Origin: Norana najaformis
Lineage: Eukaryota; Annelida; Clitellata; Crassiclitellata; Hormogastridae
Direction of reading: 5' to 3'
Length of the DNA: 64,000 nt
Assembly (NCBI GenBank): GCA_964023275.1
Contig: OZ029919.1
Location: 9,440,202 to 9,504,201 of the forward strand
Shown: positions 17,468 through 30,165 of the stretch, piece by piece
Numbering within the stretch: position 1 is the stretch's first letter
Layout of the letters: each line of letters begins with the position of its first letter
Notes under the pieces: model-generated
Database searches by the model: none
What the model was told of the DNA's origin: nothing
Seen by the model: only the letters and a program-made list of their open reading frames with translations
Translations under genes and position numbers: made by a program

Positions 17468-20400
17468 ATGCAAGCAGTGTACGCTTCAGCCGTTCTTGCC
17501 TTTCTTTGCCTTTCAAGTGCATATGCTAATAAACCAGACTCTCCAGAATTTACAATTCAAAATTCAAAAACAAAGGCGAGTATATTCAAGAGTATATTAT
17601 AATTCAAAATAGACAAGAGTCGGAAAAGATACATATACTGATAACCTCTACTGATAATGCAAAAAGGTGGAATACGATAATTTTAAATTTAAGTTAATCT
17701 TCCAATGACCAAATAACGCACAATTGTGGAAATATGTCTTTTTCTTTAGGACTAAAGCAAATATTCATGTTGTTTTCATTTTAGGTACAACTGAATCTTT
17801 CAAAAGGTTAGAGCTACAAAACCCTCCTCAATTATAAAACAATATTAATGAATTACTGTTAACTAGTCATAAACAAGTCTACGATAAACGATTCCATTCG
17901 CTGGATTTATCAGGAACGCCCAAGATATGTCTACGAATATGATTGCTCCTTAGTTGGATTGATTCTTACAGTCTCGAAATGGAACCTTTTCTTCTGGACA
18001 CGATAGTCGAAGATATTTCAAAATGTTCAGTTGTTAAAGTACATTTACTCAAACAGAAAATACTAACTTAGGTTCATTAAGATAATACTTTACTAAGACC
18101 CAATTGACTCATTTACTGAATCGCAAATTTCATTAACGATCTCTCGCCGTTCGAGTTCGACTTTGCATTCGAAGATGCGAACACTTCAACTCAATGAACT
18201 CAAATCATTCAAAGCCAAGACACAGACGATGTGATAAATCGTCTTTCTATCGACTGAACTATCGATCTCACACTCTTTTCTCCATCAATCCGGTGTTGAC
18301 GGATGGATTTTCGAGCTTTTTTCCCATGATCTCGACGAATTCCTTACAAATGACGAAATCTAGCGGCACCTTGCCGCGCAACAACAAAAATCGTCTGCTT
18401 CTGACCAAACAACTCAGAATCAACCGTTATTTTCAAATTATTCCAGCTGGCTCCCTGGTTTCCATACAGTTTCTGAAGCACAGTGAATAGCTTTCCCAAT
18501 GCCTTATACTGACAGTTTTATTCCCTATGATGCTGTCACACATATATAAACACACATATACACAATCATGCGGGCCATTACATAATTTCACCTACTTATC
18601 TACACATAGCTTAGCCTCATATCTTCAGATAAATGAAGCATTGTATTGCAGATACGCAATGTGGCAAGTCGGCAAATGCACCTGATAGACGCCGAATAAT
18701 TGGAGGCGAAGAGGCCAGGCCTCATGACTGGCCTTGGCAGGTTTTGATTCGGTGTCATTCTGTCAACCGCGTTGGGATTTATGACACATTTGATTGCGGT
18801 GGAAGTATCATCTCCGACATGTGGATCATAACTGCCGCGCACTGTGTGTAAGCTCTCAAACACCAGCATGTACTTTTTAAAAATTTATTTGTACATTGAT
18901 TATTCATATTTGCATGTACTGCAGCTTTCAAATAAGCTGCTTATTTTCGCTTCTGCTTAATGTTAGCATTCCCAATAAACCAGATCAAATAGGGAACCGT
19001 TGAATTCGTGTGGTTCACTTCGTCGTAACTTCTTTTCGAGAACGATACTGGAAGAACGAATGAATGATAGAAGACCTCAGAAAGGTCAAGAACAGTATGC
19101 TGAGACAAATCAGCCAAACCGAGTTACGGTGAAGCTGCCAAGAGAGCTTTGAACAGAGAAGAAATGGTGTCTTTAGATTTATTTCAACCTCAAAACCTAT
19201 AACATTCTATTAAAACTGTGCGAAGTTCGTGGATCATTCACAAAAATAAAAAACCTTCATGCTATGCTTTGCCATGGATCTCGCCGTCGGTGAAATAAGT
19301 AAGCCAAGTATTCTAAGTTGATCTCTGTTTAGGACTATGGGTTTATAACCGGGAGTGACAGCTTGATTAACTCCATCACTACCTTTAGACGAGTAGAGCT
19401 AGTCCCAAGTCTGGATAAAGGAGGAGGACGATGTCATGAGATATCGTTGAACGTTGGAAATACTACTACTTCTTTGTTTTTATTCTCTTTTATGTAGAAA
19501 GTAAATGTTTAGGCCTAAAATCTTATGATCCGGAAGTGACAGCCTATGCATGATTGTCTTTTATGTAGAATATCGGCCAAATTCGATATTCGACGCAATT
19601 GCCGAGTATTACTGGGAAAACATTCTATAAATTCGAACGAATCTACAGAACTTTTTGCAAGAATTGACGATTACTTTGTTCATGAGAAGTCCGATCCGAT
19701 CAAACAGGGCAATGGATACGACCTGGCGCTATACAAATTAGCCAAACACGTGCAGTTCACTGATGCCATCAAACCAATTTGTCTTTCGTTTGGTCTTCCC
19801 GAGTTGCCATACAACAAATATTGCTATGCGACAGGATGGGGTATTACCAAACTTGGCAAGTAGTCACTGAACAAGAAGAAATGAAAATTTTAGTGGTTAT
19901 GTCCCCTAAGTCTTTTGAGCGCAGAGCTAAAGTTGTATATTCATTCGATTATCTCGTTTAAATCAAAATCTTTTGACGTTGAGAGTTCTAACCAAGAGGT
20001 GTCAGAAATTTCAATTTCATATGAATTAGACCATTTTGTAACCTTATACATCTGTCATATTATGTACTCATTCGTCTTACTAACAAATTAGGCTACGCTT
20101 GCAATTTTTTATAGATTCTGTCTCTTTGTCGGATCGACTGCGGCAATTGTCAATGACCATAAAAGACGATCTTTACTGTAAATATCATATACACGCGGTA
20201 GATCGTATAATATGCGCCGGACAATGGGACAGCGGAGAAGACGTATGCCGGGGCGACTCTGGTGGGCCCCTGGTATGCCAAGAAAAAAATGACAGATGGT
20301 ACCTGCGAGGAGTAACTTCGCAGGGTACAAAGAAATGTGACTCGGTGGCAATTTTTACCAAGGTTGCTGCTTTTGAAGATTGGATTAAGAATATTGTGGC

Positions 20401-21017
20401 ATGTAAGTTAAATGAGACAACATCATGCCTTGTTTAGAAGAAATTAACTGCACTTAAGTTAAACCAAAGAACATTGACCCTAGTTTAGAAGAATTAAACT
20501 TATGTGACATAAGAGAACATTATGATTAGCTTTTATGAATTTTCTCGCTGAAGCGCAGAAGCATTAGCTATTAATTTTCAAGGAGACCTCGTAAAATCAA
20601 CGTCCAATATATTATAAATCAAGAATAAAAGATTAAGCAGTGTTTCCTTATTTACTTTAAAATATAATAAAAGTTGAACAATTCTCAATGATTTCACCTA
20701 TTTTCACTCATCCACTGATTGCCCAAAATCAATTGATTAATCGATTGTTTCGTTTGATGTGTCTTTCTGTCTGCGTCCTGGTTTCGAATTCTTGTGTATG
20801 AAGCAACGTATCTAACTGGCAGTAAGTAAACATTGTCCATCTGCTGAATGCTGTTACCAAATAATATAAGTGCGATTAACGACTTATGACCTTTTAATAG
20901 CCATTGCATATAATTAATTTATTTCTTTTACTAAAATCGAGTTGAATAAGCCTTGCATGTATATTTTCTTTAAATGTGCAAGAAAACGTTAAAATGTTGT
21001 TTATTGCAGATGACTGA
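17468..21017 (+). CDS. Trypsin-like serine protease (S1), copy C, six coding exons
   Basis: Third array member. Exons: 17468-17575, 17785-17806, 18652-18847, 19569-19855, 20115-20402, 21010-21017; 909 nt, 302 residues. Signal peptide [18 protein letters not shown]; activation site RRR|IIGGEE; triad His/Asp/Ser in TAAHC, YDLAL and CRGDSGGPL; Asp189 present. Introns 1 (17,576) and 4 (19,856) have GC donors. The acceptor used upstream of the signal exon in A and B (TTTCAG) is TTTCAA here, so a shifted acceptor (ATCAG or CTAG) would be needed. Exon 4 is preceded by a duplicated acceptor-like piece at about 19,485-19,500. Its upstream region is replaced by LTR-like sequence, so its promoter may differ from A and B. 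Confidence 0.8.
18130..18510 (-). pseudogene. Unrecognised antisense coding-like block in intron 2 of copy C (broken)
   Basis: Minus-strand reading gives VLQKLYGNQGASWNNLK and QKQTIFVV, matching units 1 and 2, but frameshifts and a deletion (the DIEEF part is shortened) interrupt it. A pseudogene relative to the unit 2 version. Confidence 0.35.
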
Positions 21018-21235
21018 TCCTCAGGACTGTAGGCCTACTGTGAAAGTAGCTGACCAAACAAGTCCTACTATTTCCCATTCTGAAGCACTGATAGATTTTG
21101 TCGTGGAAATTTTAACAAGTTGACAGCATAGGGTTTGAGTGGAAATTTGTCAGAAAATGATCGATAATCACTGCTCTGTTGAAATTAGTATAATTTAATA
21201 ACCTACTGTAATATAATCGACTAATATAAGTCGAT

Positions 21236-21241
21236 AATAAA
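21236..21241 (+). terminator. Poly(A) signal, protease copy C
   Basis: AATAAA followed by ATATCGATAA, positionally equivalent to the signals of copies A and B. Confidence 0.6.
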
Positions 21242-21678
21242 ATATCGATAATAGGTGGCAGCAATCAGTGTGTTATTTCTGTAGTGACAAGTTCAGAGAA
21301 GAAACGTTCATGTTCTTATGTCACAGGGGTGAAAAAGAATGGCTTAGTATTCATACAATATGCAGCAATCTTACAGGTAGCTGCATACATGTATGCGTGA
21401 CTATTTCAGAACCTCACAAAGTCGCTGATGCACTGCTATCTAGCATTTTTAAAAGGTGCTTCTTAAGATGAGCTGTAAGAGTGCGCCGAGCTTTTGTGGT
21501 GGTTAAGATATCGACATTTCTATTGCGCTGATGTCTCGAAATTTATGTTAATCTATATATGTCCAGCGCATTTAGCCTGGATTCGTTTAAGAACTTAGGA
21601 TGATCATCGAATTTTGACTGAATCTAATCTAATCAAGTGACTTCCCTAGTGCCGCTAACAAAACACAAAGCATCAATC

Positions 21679-21907
21679 TTCTGTCTTCTCTTCCGCCATT
21701 TATGGCGATGAGGCCTTTATGAAACTTCTCCAAACTTCTCTGTTCCTGATTCATTTTCATAAGGTTTCTTGGTCTCTTTGCCGAGTGATGACCAGTTCTC
21801 TCTCGGTAGGGTAAGGAAGCCGGTGGGCCTTTTTGGCCTCTTTCGCCCAAAGGTGTCCTTCCAACACCTGCCGCCTGCGTTAGCCAGCACTCTTCGGGGT
21901 TCCTGAT
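21679..21907 (-). mobile_element. 5'-truncated retroelement insertion in unit 3 with 13-bp target duplication
   Basis: The 229-bp segment is flanked by CAAAGCATCAATC at 21,666-21,678 and 21,908-21,920. Unit 2 has only one version of this site (near 15,170, AAGGCATCGATCAGG). A variable-length duplication of this size indicates target-primed reverse transcription. The minus strand is open for 93 codons across the region, but I cannot assign a LINE clade. Confidence 0.8.
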
Positions 21908-22301
21908 CAAAGCATCAATCAGTCTATGGTAACTTGAAGTGACAATTGCGGCCAGAAATTACAGTGCGTTAGAGAATCCTTGCCGAAAGCTCATAGTTCA
22001 GACTTTCCTGAAATCAGGCTATGAAGGGTAAGCATGATGAAGCAGATAAGTCTTAAGTTTAGACCTGAATACCATTAAAAGGCATAGAACTCGTTAGCAA
22101 GTACTAAAGCTTAGTAACAGCCACCGAGTTAGCCTAGAGCCCAGCATTGTTCTGATGCGAGGCGCAATTTCTTGATATGAGTGTTGAACAAGGAAAAAGA
22201 TAGGTCGGCCGATTGAAATGTGTCTAAATTTATCTATTTAATCAATTAACTATTCACACAACTTTTCAAAAATACAGGACATGACTAAATGGACGTTGCT
22301 A

Positions 22302-22376
22302 TGGGACCTCAAGGAGGTCGCCTAAACTGGAATACTAGGGGACCTCAAGTGTTCGCCTAAACTGATATACTAGGGC
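22302..22376. repeat. Two-copy tandem repeat of about 37 bp
   Basis: GGGACCTCAAG..CGCCTAAACTG.AATACTAGG occurs twice head to tail immediately after the end of the third duplication unit. Confidence 0.75.
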
Positions 22377-22434
22377 GTCAATGTGAATGTGAATATGAAC
22401 CTAATTCTTTATAAATGCCGTATGGGTCAGAATC

Positions 22435-22478
22435 TAACCCTAACTCTAAACCCTAACTCTAAACCCAAACCCTAACCC
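22435..22478. repeat. Short interstitial telomere-like tract
   Basis: Degenerate CCCTAA repeats (CTAACCC, TAACTCTAAACCC twice, CCCTAACCC), about 44 bp, some 145 bp beyond the end of the tandem protease array. Animal telomeres are TTAGGG, so this may be an interstitial telomeric remnant or chance. Confidence 0.55.
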
Positions 22479-22479
22479 A

Positions 22480-25400
22480 TTTTGCGGTCGATTTTTTGCG
22501 TCCTGTGCAAACACATTCAGAAACGTTTACAGTTGGTCAAAGTCAGGAAAATGACAGTTTGGATCTATTATTTTGTCACCGAACAAAATGATGCTGTTCG
22601 TATGCTTTCTTTGCAGTTTATAACTCTTTAATTTCAAACAAAAGTTCATTCCAACAGAAAACTCAGATTCTACGTAGTCACTTTGACTGTTTATAATAAT
22701 CACGCGAGAGTCTGCGAGATCTCGCGCACTTGAGGCTCCCTAGTCCGCGCAAGGGGGATGCCGGGTAAAGAACAAAAACCGGTTGCCGGGAGACCAGAAA
22801 GAAAAGGAGACAGAGTCGTGGTGTATAGGTAAAGAGAATTGGAATATGGCAGACTGGATGGACCAGGGTAAGAATTTTTAAAGAGTCGGGACATTGAATG
22901 GAAGCCTAAGGAGTGATAGATGGAGGGAGGAGCTTGAGATAGAAGACGAGTAGTGGATGGCAGGAGAGGCCACTGAGGAACTGAGATATTGCGCAATTCG
23001 GGTTGGAAACTGTTCCTGAGACGAGGTGTTATTAGCTGATTACCTGGCTTCAAGTGATTAGTGATCGTGGCGGATAAGAGGCCTTGAGTAAATCGGGTCA
23101 AATGGGAGGCAAACAGTTCACGAAGATGGACGAGTTAGGGATAGAGCAGAGAATTATAAGTTGACAATAGAACTTTGACTCGAATATACTGTTGATTTTT
23201 CGACAATTGAAGTGATTTAAGAGTAGCAGTGATGTGATTATGCTTGTTAGGTGCGTTTTGGTGACAGCTTGAGCATTTTTAATGATTTGAAAACTGTTTT
23301 GAGTGATTTCAAGATTAAGCAAAAATTGCGTCCCGAAACAATTTGGGTGGCAATCTCGGCAACATAATCATACCTATCAATTTTTAAGTTAATTGAGTTA
23401 GATAATTCGGATTACGGAGGATCATAAATTATTGCTATATGTAAGCTACAAGGCCGTTAACATTAGCTGCACTACCGCGCAACCTATGACAACCTTACAG
23501 TGCTAAAGAATGTTGTTGGATATAAATTTTAAATGTTGTGTGTGAATATTAATGAACAAAAGTTTTTATATCATATATCGATTTGTGAGTTTGAAGAGGA
23601 CTCAAAACCATCGCAGTTGTGCCCTGTGAACAGGAAAATATGAATCAATATCATGCATTGAAGCGAGGCAGATAACGAATTGCCTTCCAATCAGTGTTAT
23701 TCTGCTAAGATCAGCGAACAAGCCAGACGTTGAATATGTAAATAACTAAACGATTACCATAAAAGATGTTTTGCACCGTAGGCCCACAGATTATAAAAAA
23801 ATGAATTTTAATATCCACACAACTAATCGATGCACCGCAGAGGTACCGCACAATGTTATTGTCCATGTACATCGTAGAGTCTCACATATACGGCGCATTT
23901 CCACAGCATAATATTATTCTTAATTATATGCAGTTCAGTGCGTGACACTGTTTAAAATACAACAAAATTAGCTGAGTCAGCTCTGGAAAATTTACTAAGG
24001 ACGCAAACAAGACAAATGCTGAAGAATGCGACTTATCTGACTGCAGTTCGGCCACTGAGGTGTCGTTTCCTATCGAACAGCTTAAATGTATACATATATT
24101 GCACTTCTATGCAAATGTATGTCTTTGATTAATTATCTGGTGATACGTTTAGCCCTGCGGCCTCACGGATCTCGACTGATTCTGTCCAATGGATTTTGCT
24201 TTTGGATTACGGGTTTGTTTAGAAGAGACAATCGATCCGTCGACTGATGTCTTGTTCCAATGACGGCTACAGAATTGCTTGCGTGGAGGGGCAAGAGCAT
24301 TTCCAGAGGGGCGCCACATTCTGGCAGTCTACTATGCACGGGTCTGGTCTGAGGGGCGCCGGTATATAACCAAAAGGGACACCGGGGCTGACCGCCCAAC
24401 CATGCCTATAGCTAAATCCACCACTGCCTTGTGCATTAATTATGATAACGGCCATATAGGAGTTTTTAGTTTGGATTAAATTAGATATATCATATTAAGG
24501 ATGGTAATTTGTGTCCGCTTCTTTATAGATATCTAACATCACGTGGCCTTGTTGACTGGAGGAGAATCGCATCGTTACTGTCCTTCAGTAATGACGGTGA
24601 CGTTGATTTTATCACTAGGGTTACTCGTTTTACTTTGCTACACGCCACCGGGAAACGAACTCGTACTTGCCAAGCCTTCAAAAGTACTCATTTCTTAGTT
24701 TATTATCAGAATCCATCGTTTAATTTTTCTAGCTATAACAGCAAGTTAACATCGTAGATATGAGGTTGTGCCAAACAAGTGTTCAGATACGTGCATACTT
24801 ACATGCATACATGCATACCTACTGTACATACATGCATGCTTATTGTACGTACATGGATACATGCATAAATACATACATATATTATCATGGTTTATGCTGC
24901 ATGTGTGTGTAACACGGTGATCCTGAAATGTAATGACTGTTGATTTAAGTTTTCTTAGACGAAGCGGTACTAAGAACTAGGGAAAATGGTCTGCGCACAA
25001 TTACCTCTGTCGCTTATAGAAGATTTTGAAAAGGACTTCATTGTATGAGTAAGCGTCTAGTCCTAGTATGGAGAAGTGTGAACGCCTTTCGGGGAGATTT
25101 TACCTTGTAAATGTGTGAATCTTATACATGCTGATTCGTCATTTAATTTATACTGATCAAAATAAATTACAAGAAATAGACACATCTCGTCTGCAGTTTA
25201 TGGAAAAATCAACGTCCTAAACAACGTTATTTATCATATATGGAATATTTAAAAGAGGCCTAATTTGTATTTATGCGAAATTTTACATATAACGTTCTTA
25301 TTGCATATTCTATAGTTACATATTTTAACTCATAGTTTCCTGTGCCCTTGAAGCCTGACTCGGTTTGTCGTCTATTTTATTTTAGATAGCTCACCACCAA

Positions 25401-26160
25401 TATTAGGAGTTTAGCCGAAACACACAAAAATGTCAATCTTTTTAAAGTCATTGCGCCTAAACATGAAAGGCACTGGCGTTATACGTTCTTAACAATACCA
25501 AACAATTGTAATAGAATCGTACCATCACCGATTCATAATAACTCCTGATTTCTTTCAGAAATATAAAGAATGGCAGAATGGCAAGTAGGCCTATTATTGT
25601 TATTTTCTTTAAACTTATGTCTATTGCTAATATGCTTATCTCATATTTAGCTATATTCAAACCACGTTGCAACAAAATGAGCCTCACGTATTTCTTCATC
25701 TGACAACATATGCATTAGAGTGACTTTGCACTCTATCAGTTACGTTTATGTAGAGTTGAATTGCGTTACCTTTTTGGAAGAATTGGTTATGACCTCAACT
25801 GATAAGTTAACATAATTGCAGCTTTTATAGACGGAAAATTGATATTGAAAAAGACAATTCACATAGGCTTAAGAAGGCATACAGACTTTAACTGTGTGAA
25901 GATTAAATAGTATAAGCATAGCTTTGCACCAATAAGCTGTGTATATCTAAGAGTGAGTGTGAACTGTCGGACTGAGTTTCTTAAACTCGTTTTATTGTTA
26001 TATCCATTTGTTTTATTGTGCAAAAAGTTAAAAGATAACCCAGTTGAACTTCAAGACGAAAGTTATACTCCTACCAACTAAGACAATTCACAATTTTCGA
26101 TGAATTTTCTTTTTGTTTATCCACAATTATCCAACAAATTAACTCTGTTTAGCTCTATTT
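22480..26160. other. Intergenic, no gene supported
   Basis: Open frames of 133 (22,700-23,101 minus), 82 (24,509 plus) and about 80 codons (24,279 plus; 25,457 minus) occur, but none shows a recognisable motif or splice-consistent partner. The missing signal-peptide exon and microexon of protease D should lie here or in 25.5-26.16 kb, but I could not identify them. ACAT/ATGC tetranucleotide runs occur at 24,783-24,880. Confidence 0.6.
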
Positions 26161-26163
26161 TAG

Positions 26164-28003
26164 ATCCACTGTGTGGTTCACCGAAATTCAAACCCGCTAC
26201 ACATGGTCGTATTGTCGGAGGGGCAAAAGCAAGGGCGCATTCGTGGCCTTGGCAGGCTTTGCTTTTCTGCCAAAATGATCGCATTTTCCTCAACTGTGGC
26301 GGAACTCTGATTTCCAACCGATGGATCATAACTGCTGCTCACTGTCTGTAAGAGTTTAAGGTCATTTTGAAATGGTACTTTGCAATCAGTTTAGTATTTG
26401 TGCATGTCCTCTGAGCTAAATATTGCTGTGAGGTAATGATGTAATACATGTATGCTTATAGGCAACGTACTCATGTACGTATACATGCATGAATGCATGT
26501 ACATTTATGTGTGCATGCATGCATGTACATGTATGTATGTATGTATATATGTATGCATGGATGCATGCATGTACTTGTATGGCATTTATTGAGCGCTTTT
26601 AACAATATCATGGCTGTTTACATAAATCTGCACGTGTGATGTATGAAAATAAGAATCGTTTCTGCTTTGTCATCCTTCTAAAAGGCATTCCATTAAGCAC
26701 ACGAGTTAACATTTCACAGCACAACTGTCTTAGAGGCCATGATCGTTGAACTGCACTGCGTCGTCATGCTCGGGAAGCACCACGCAGATCGACAGGAAGC
26801 CATGCAGCAGACGAGTTTGATATCTGACTATATTATTCATGAAGACTACAGTACGAAGCATCCGCAAAGGGGATACGACTTGGCTCTGATAAAGCTGGAC
26901 AAAGAGATCTATTACAACTACTACGTGAAACCGGTCTGCCTTCCCTTTGGTCTGCCGGAACTCGCAAACCCAAGCACCTGCTATGCAACCGGGTGGGGTC
27001 GCTTTGTAGCAGGTAAAGCATAAGCATCGCAAACGTTGCTCAACCCTAACCGATTATAATATGTTGTGATTTTATGTGACACGACCTTATGTAGCACAAT
27101 ATGAGCAGCTGATTACAGAAAATGGTTTATCTTGCAGCTTTTTTTGGAAATATTCAGAAGATCGAATGATTGTTGCTTCAAAATAGTTTGGTGTGTTTGT
27201 CATTTGACTGCAGTGTTTTTTAAATTCTGGTGATGGAAACTTTAACCTCAGGAATAATTAATATGAGGATCGTTTTATAATAAAAACGTACCTTATATAT
27301 TGCCTCAACTGCTCTCTTCCCTCTCCATCTCTACCTCTCTCCTTCTCGCTACCTTACCTTGGCTTATCTGTAGCACAACCTTGTTTTATTCATCTTGGCT
27401 TTAGCCTTATCTTACCTTGTCTTTCATCACCTTAAAGTGTCTATATCTTTACCTTGCCTCGCCTTCACTCCCTTGCCTTGCATATATCCTTAGATTATAT
27501 TGCCTTTGTTTTACCTAACCTTACCTTACATGCCTTGCCTTGCCCTTGACCTTAAAATACTGTCTTTCCTTACCTTGCCTTGCCTATATCCTTACCTTGT
27601 CTTGTTCATGTCTCCATCTTACCTAGTCTTTTATCACCTTGCCTTTGCCTTACCATGCCTTGCTGCACCTTTCCTCACAGTATCCGACTAACTGTAATTT
27701 CACAACCACCAGAGAGACGTGATATGTCGCCTGAGCTGAAGCAGTTGTACATGCCAATCGAAGACCCCGTGGACCTGTGCAACATAGACGTGAAATACGC
27801 AAATGTCCACGTCTGCGCCGGTAGGTGGCAGCGTGGTGAAGACGTCTGCAACGGAGACTCCGGTGGCCCACTGACTTGCAAAGAGAACAACGGAAGATGG
27901 TATCTGCGCGGCGTAACGTCTCAAGGAGACATGCTCTGTCGATCGTATGGCATTTTCGCCAAAGTAAATGCCTTCAAGGAATGGATTGAGACCAAAATAA
28001 ACA
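26164..28003 (+). CDS. Trypsin-like serine protease (S1), diverged copy D, 5' end not found
   Basis: Same exon layout as the array genes. Exon 3 equivalent 26164-26347 (CGSP..., activation site HGR|IVGG, TAAHC). Exon 4 equivalent 26720-27012 ([21 protein letters not shown]). Exon 5 equivalent 27713-28003 ([13 protein letters not shown], Asp189). Phases match those of A-C (1, 2, 1, 1). The donor after GWG is an ordinary GT (CAG|GTAAAG), not GC. Position 226 is Gly (YGIFAKV) as in classical trypsins, so the Ala226 of copies A-C is derived or specific to them. A donor is present at 28,004 (ACA|GTAAGA); without splicing the frame would end at 28,038. I could not find the signal-peptide exon or microexon upstream. 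The fourth intron contains a CCTTR-rich low-complexity tract. Confidence 0.75.
26455..26575. repeat. ATGT/GCAT tetranucleotide tract
   Basis: Imperfect (ATGT)n and (GCAT)n runs in the intron between the His and Asp exons of protease D. Confidence 0.85.
27305..27680. repeat. Pyrimidine-rich CCTTR minisatellite-like tract
   Basis: Many degenerate copies of CCTTACCTTGCCTTG fill the intron upstream of the Ser195 exon of protease D. It also acts as a very long polypyrimidine tract close to the acceptor at 27,712. Confidence 0.85.
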
Positions 28004-28039
28004 GTAAGAACGTCTTAACACCTCTGAGGTCAGCATAGG

Positions 28040-28330
28040 CAGTGCTTTTTCTGAGGTAATTATAAAAGGCGCTATAACAAGTGTCTGGATACATACATGC
28101 ATACACACATACAGTGAACACACTGATCGCTCTTTTCTGATTATTATTTCTGCATTTATTAAGCGCCACTATCTAATGGCTAAGCATCAATAGGTGGCGC
28201 TGAGCAATACTATATGAGTGAAGGACTTGCTCAAAGTCTATATACACAGTAACCGTTTCGATGAGGTTCGAACCTATACCGTCCGCGTTACACACCGAGC
28301 GCTCTACCAATCGGCTACCCTCCCCAAAAT
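28040..28330 (-). repeat. tRNA-derived SINE
   Basis: Minus strand reads TAGCCGATTGGTAGAGCGC (A-box region) and, about 40 nt later, GGTTCGAACCTCA (B box), as in a tRNA. The rest shares motifs with 47,081-47,130 (ACTGAGGCTAGCATAGGCAGTGCTTTT-like at 28,023). It lacks a paired acceptor stem, so I do not call a tRNA gene. Confidence 0.65.
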
Positions 28331-29164
28331 GATGTCTACTGCGTCAGAGTTTAGATTGTGGATGATTATAACGATTTACAAGAATTTCTGATGAAGAGTT
28401 CAGAAATTAAAACCCGAGTTAATCACGCTATATATAATTACTGATTTAATATAGCCTAGTGCTATAATGTTATATAGGGCCTATATTCTGTGCATGTGTC
28501 TATAGCCTATATAGACTATATATCAAAAATGGTCTGATCCAAAAAATTTCCTATTTTAGGGCCATTATAATAAGTTGCGAATTCATCTTATTTATGTACA
28601 TACACACATACATACATATATCTCTGCTTATTGGACTGCAATCACTTAGAAACAACTATAGAATGATGCCTTGTATGTTAAGATAATGGCGCTATAGAAG
28701 TCTATAGGTTATATCTTACGCGACTGCATTAGGCAGTTGGAGCGACAGGTTGTTAGATTGGCTAACTGACATGCAGGTGTAAGTCTTAACTGATTGCACA
28801 TTGATTGATGCTAACACGGTGTCTATTAAAGACTAAATAACGCATTTTTCTTTAATTTGTAAGCATAATATTTCAGAAATATTAAATAGTATGGCTATTT
28901 TGTGTTTTAGAAGACTAACTCTAGATGTCATCGATTAAGAACATTGCAACTTCCTGTTGCTGCATGATCGATGCACGTTCCAGCTAGTAGCTTCAAAATA
29001 ATTCAATAAGAATCCAAAATCTAGTAGAGTTTTGTTTTGTTTTCAGACCTTTTTATTGAATCTTGTCGCCGATACGAAGAATTTTTGTTTTAACAGTAAA
29101 ATAAAAGGCCTCTGCATGTACGTATGCGCCATAGTCAACCATCAATGAATTGAGTTTGGTTCAG

Positions 29165-29520
29165 GGCGATCTCGCCGTCCTTCTAGCTCGAACTGCCACC
29201 GCTCAGCGCCGCAGCTTTGCTATTGCTAGCCCTGCTTCCTGGAATGACTTACCTGCCGACCTTTGACGTTAGCTTCTCTCCGTCTCCCCGCCTTTTTCCG
29301 CAAGCGCTTAAAGACCGTATTATTCCCCAATTCTGGGACGACGGGGAGTGCGACTCTAATGAGGCTATCTTGAAGCGGCGCTTTCCAAATTTCTGATTAC
29401 AATTACAATTGCAATCAATAACCGAAACTGATCCGTTTGGTCCGAGAGGGATCATTAATTCACCCCAATCGCCTCCAAGTGGCTGGCGTCAAGAAGTGAT
29501 AGAGATGATGATGATGATAG
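29165..29520 (+). mobile_element. LINE 3'-end fragment (CR1/L2/Jockey-type tail)
   Basis: The frame near 29,208 reads RRSFAIASPASWNDLPADL, the typical end of CR1/L2-like reverse transcriptases (RSF....WN.LP..LR, then a K.L...F segment). Stops follow immediately. The region ends with a GATGATGATGAT run at 29,503-29,518, as some LINE tails do. Confidence 0.6.
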
Positions 29521-30000
29521 TCAATCAACTCCTTTTGTTTTTCAACATAGTCTTATATCACAGTATAGGCAAGGCAATGTTAGAGTTGCAGATTTGACGA
29601 AATGACTGCCCAGCGGAGAAGGCTGATTGTTCCAGGAGCTTTCGGTTTAAGCGCAGACAAACCAGTTCATGCATGGCCATCTACTAGGAACCCTCCTCCT
29701 ATATAGAAGCATCGTTAACAGAAGGTTGCTTTTCAGCATGGCCGCTAGTCACGATGTGAGATTCATCTCCAGAGCTGCGTCACATAGTACATGCCCACAA
29801 CACGGCCTTTAAGACTTTTCTATAATGTAGACCACCGTGGTCTTGTGTAGTCAAGTCGATAACACCTCTGAGTTTTCTTGACGAAGCGCTATATAAATCT
29901 ATAGTATCGATTACGTTTATGACGAAATGTCAGCTACATATTTAGCTACCTCCTTTTGATGAATAAATATATTGCCTTACTATAATTACCATCACTATTA

Positions 30001-30165
30001 CATCCTCTCCCTTCCTCTTTCCCTTCCTCTCTGCCTCCCTCCCTCTATTCCTCATTCCCTCTATCCCTCTATCCTCCTTCCCTCCCTGCCTCCCTGCCTT
30101 CCTGCCTTCCTTTCTCTCTCTCTGTCTCTCTCACTCTCTCTGTCTCTCTCTCTCTTTTTCTCTCG
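30001..30165. repeat. CT-rich low-complexity tract
   Basis: CCCT/CCTT units grading into (TC)n, almost pure pyrimidine on the plus strand. Confidence 0.9.

Larger units (their letters stand above)
16737..22291 (+). repeat. Tandem duplication unit 3 (protease copy C, 3' truncated)
   Basis: Homology to unit 2 runs from the shared start through the protease gene and stops near 22,291, at a point equivalent to about 15,550 in unit 2. The last 1.2 kb of the unit is therefore absent. About 315 bp upstream of the gene are replaced by an unrelated LTR-like segment, and a 229-bp retroelement piece is inserted at 21,679. Confidence 0.88.

Noticed and set aside
22700-23101. 133-codon minus-strand frame
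   Set aside because: No recognisable motif, no splice partner, Ser/Pro/Leu-rich as expected from composition; left unannotated.
28253-28325. tRNA gene on the minus strand
   Set aside because: A and B boxes are present but no paired acceptor stem is evident, and repeat sequence continues downstream, so SINE is the better call.
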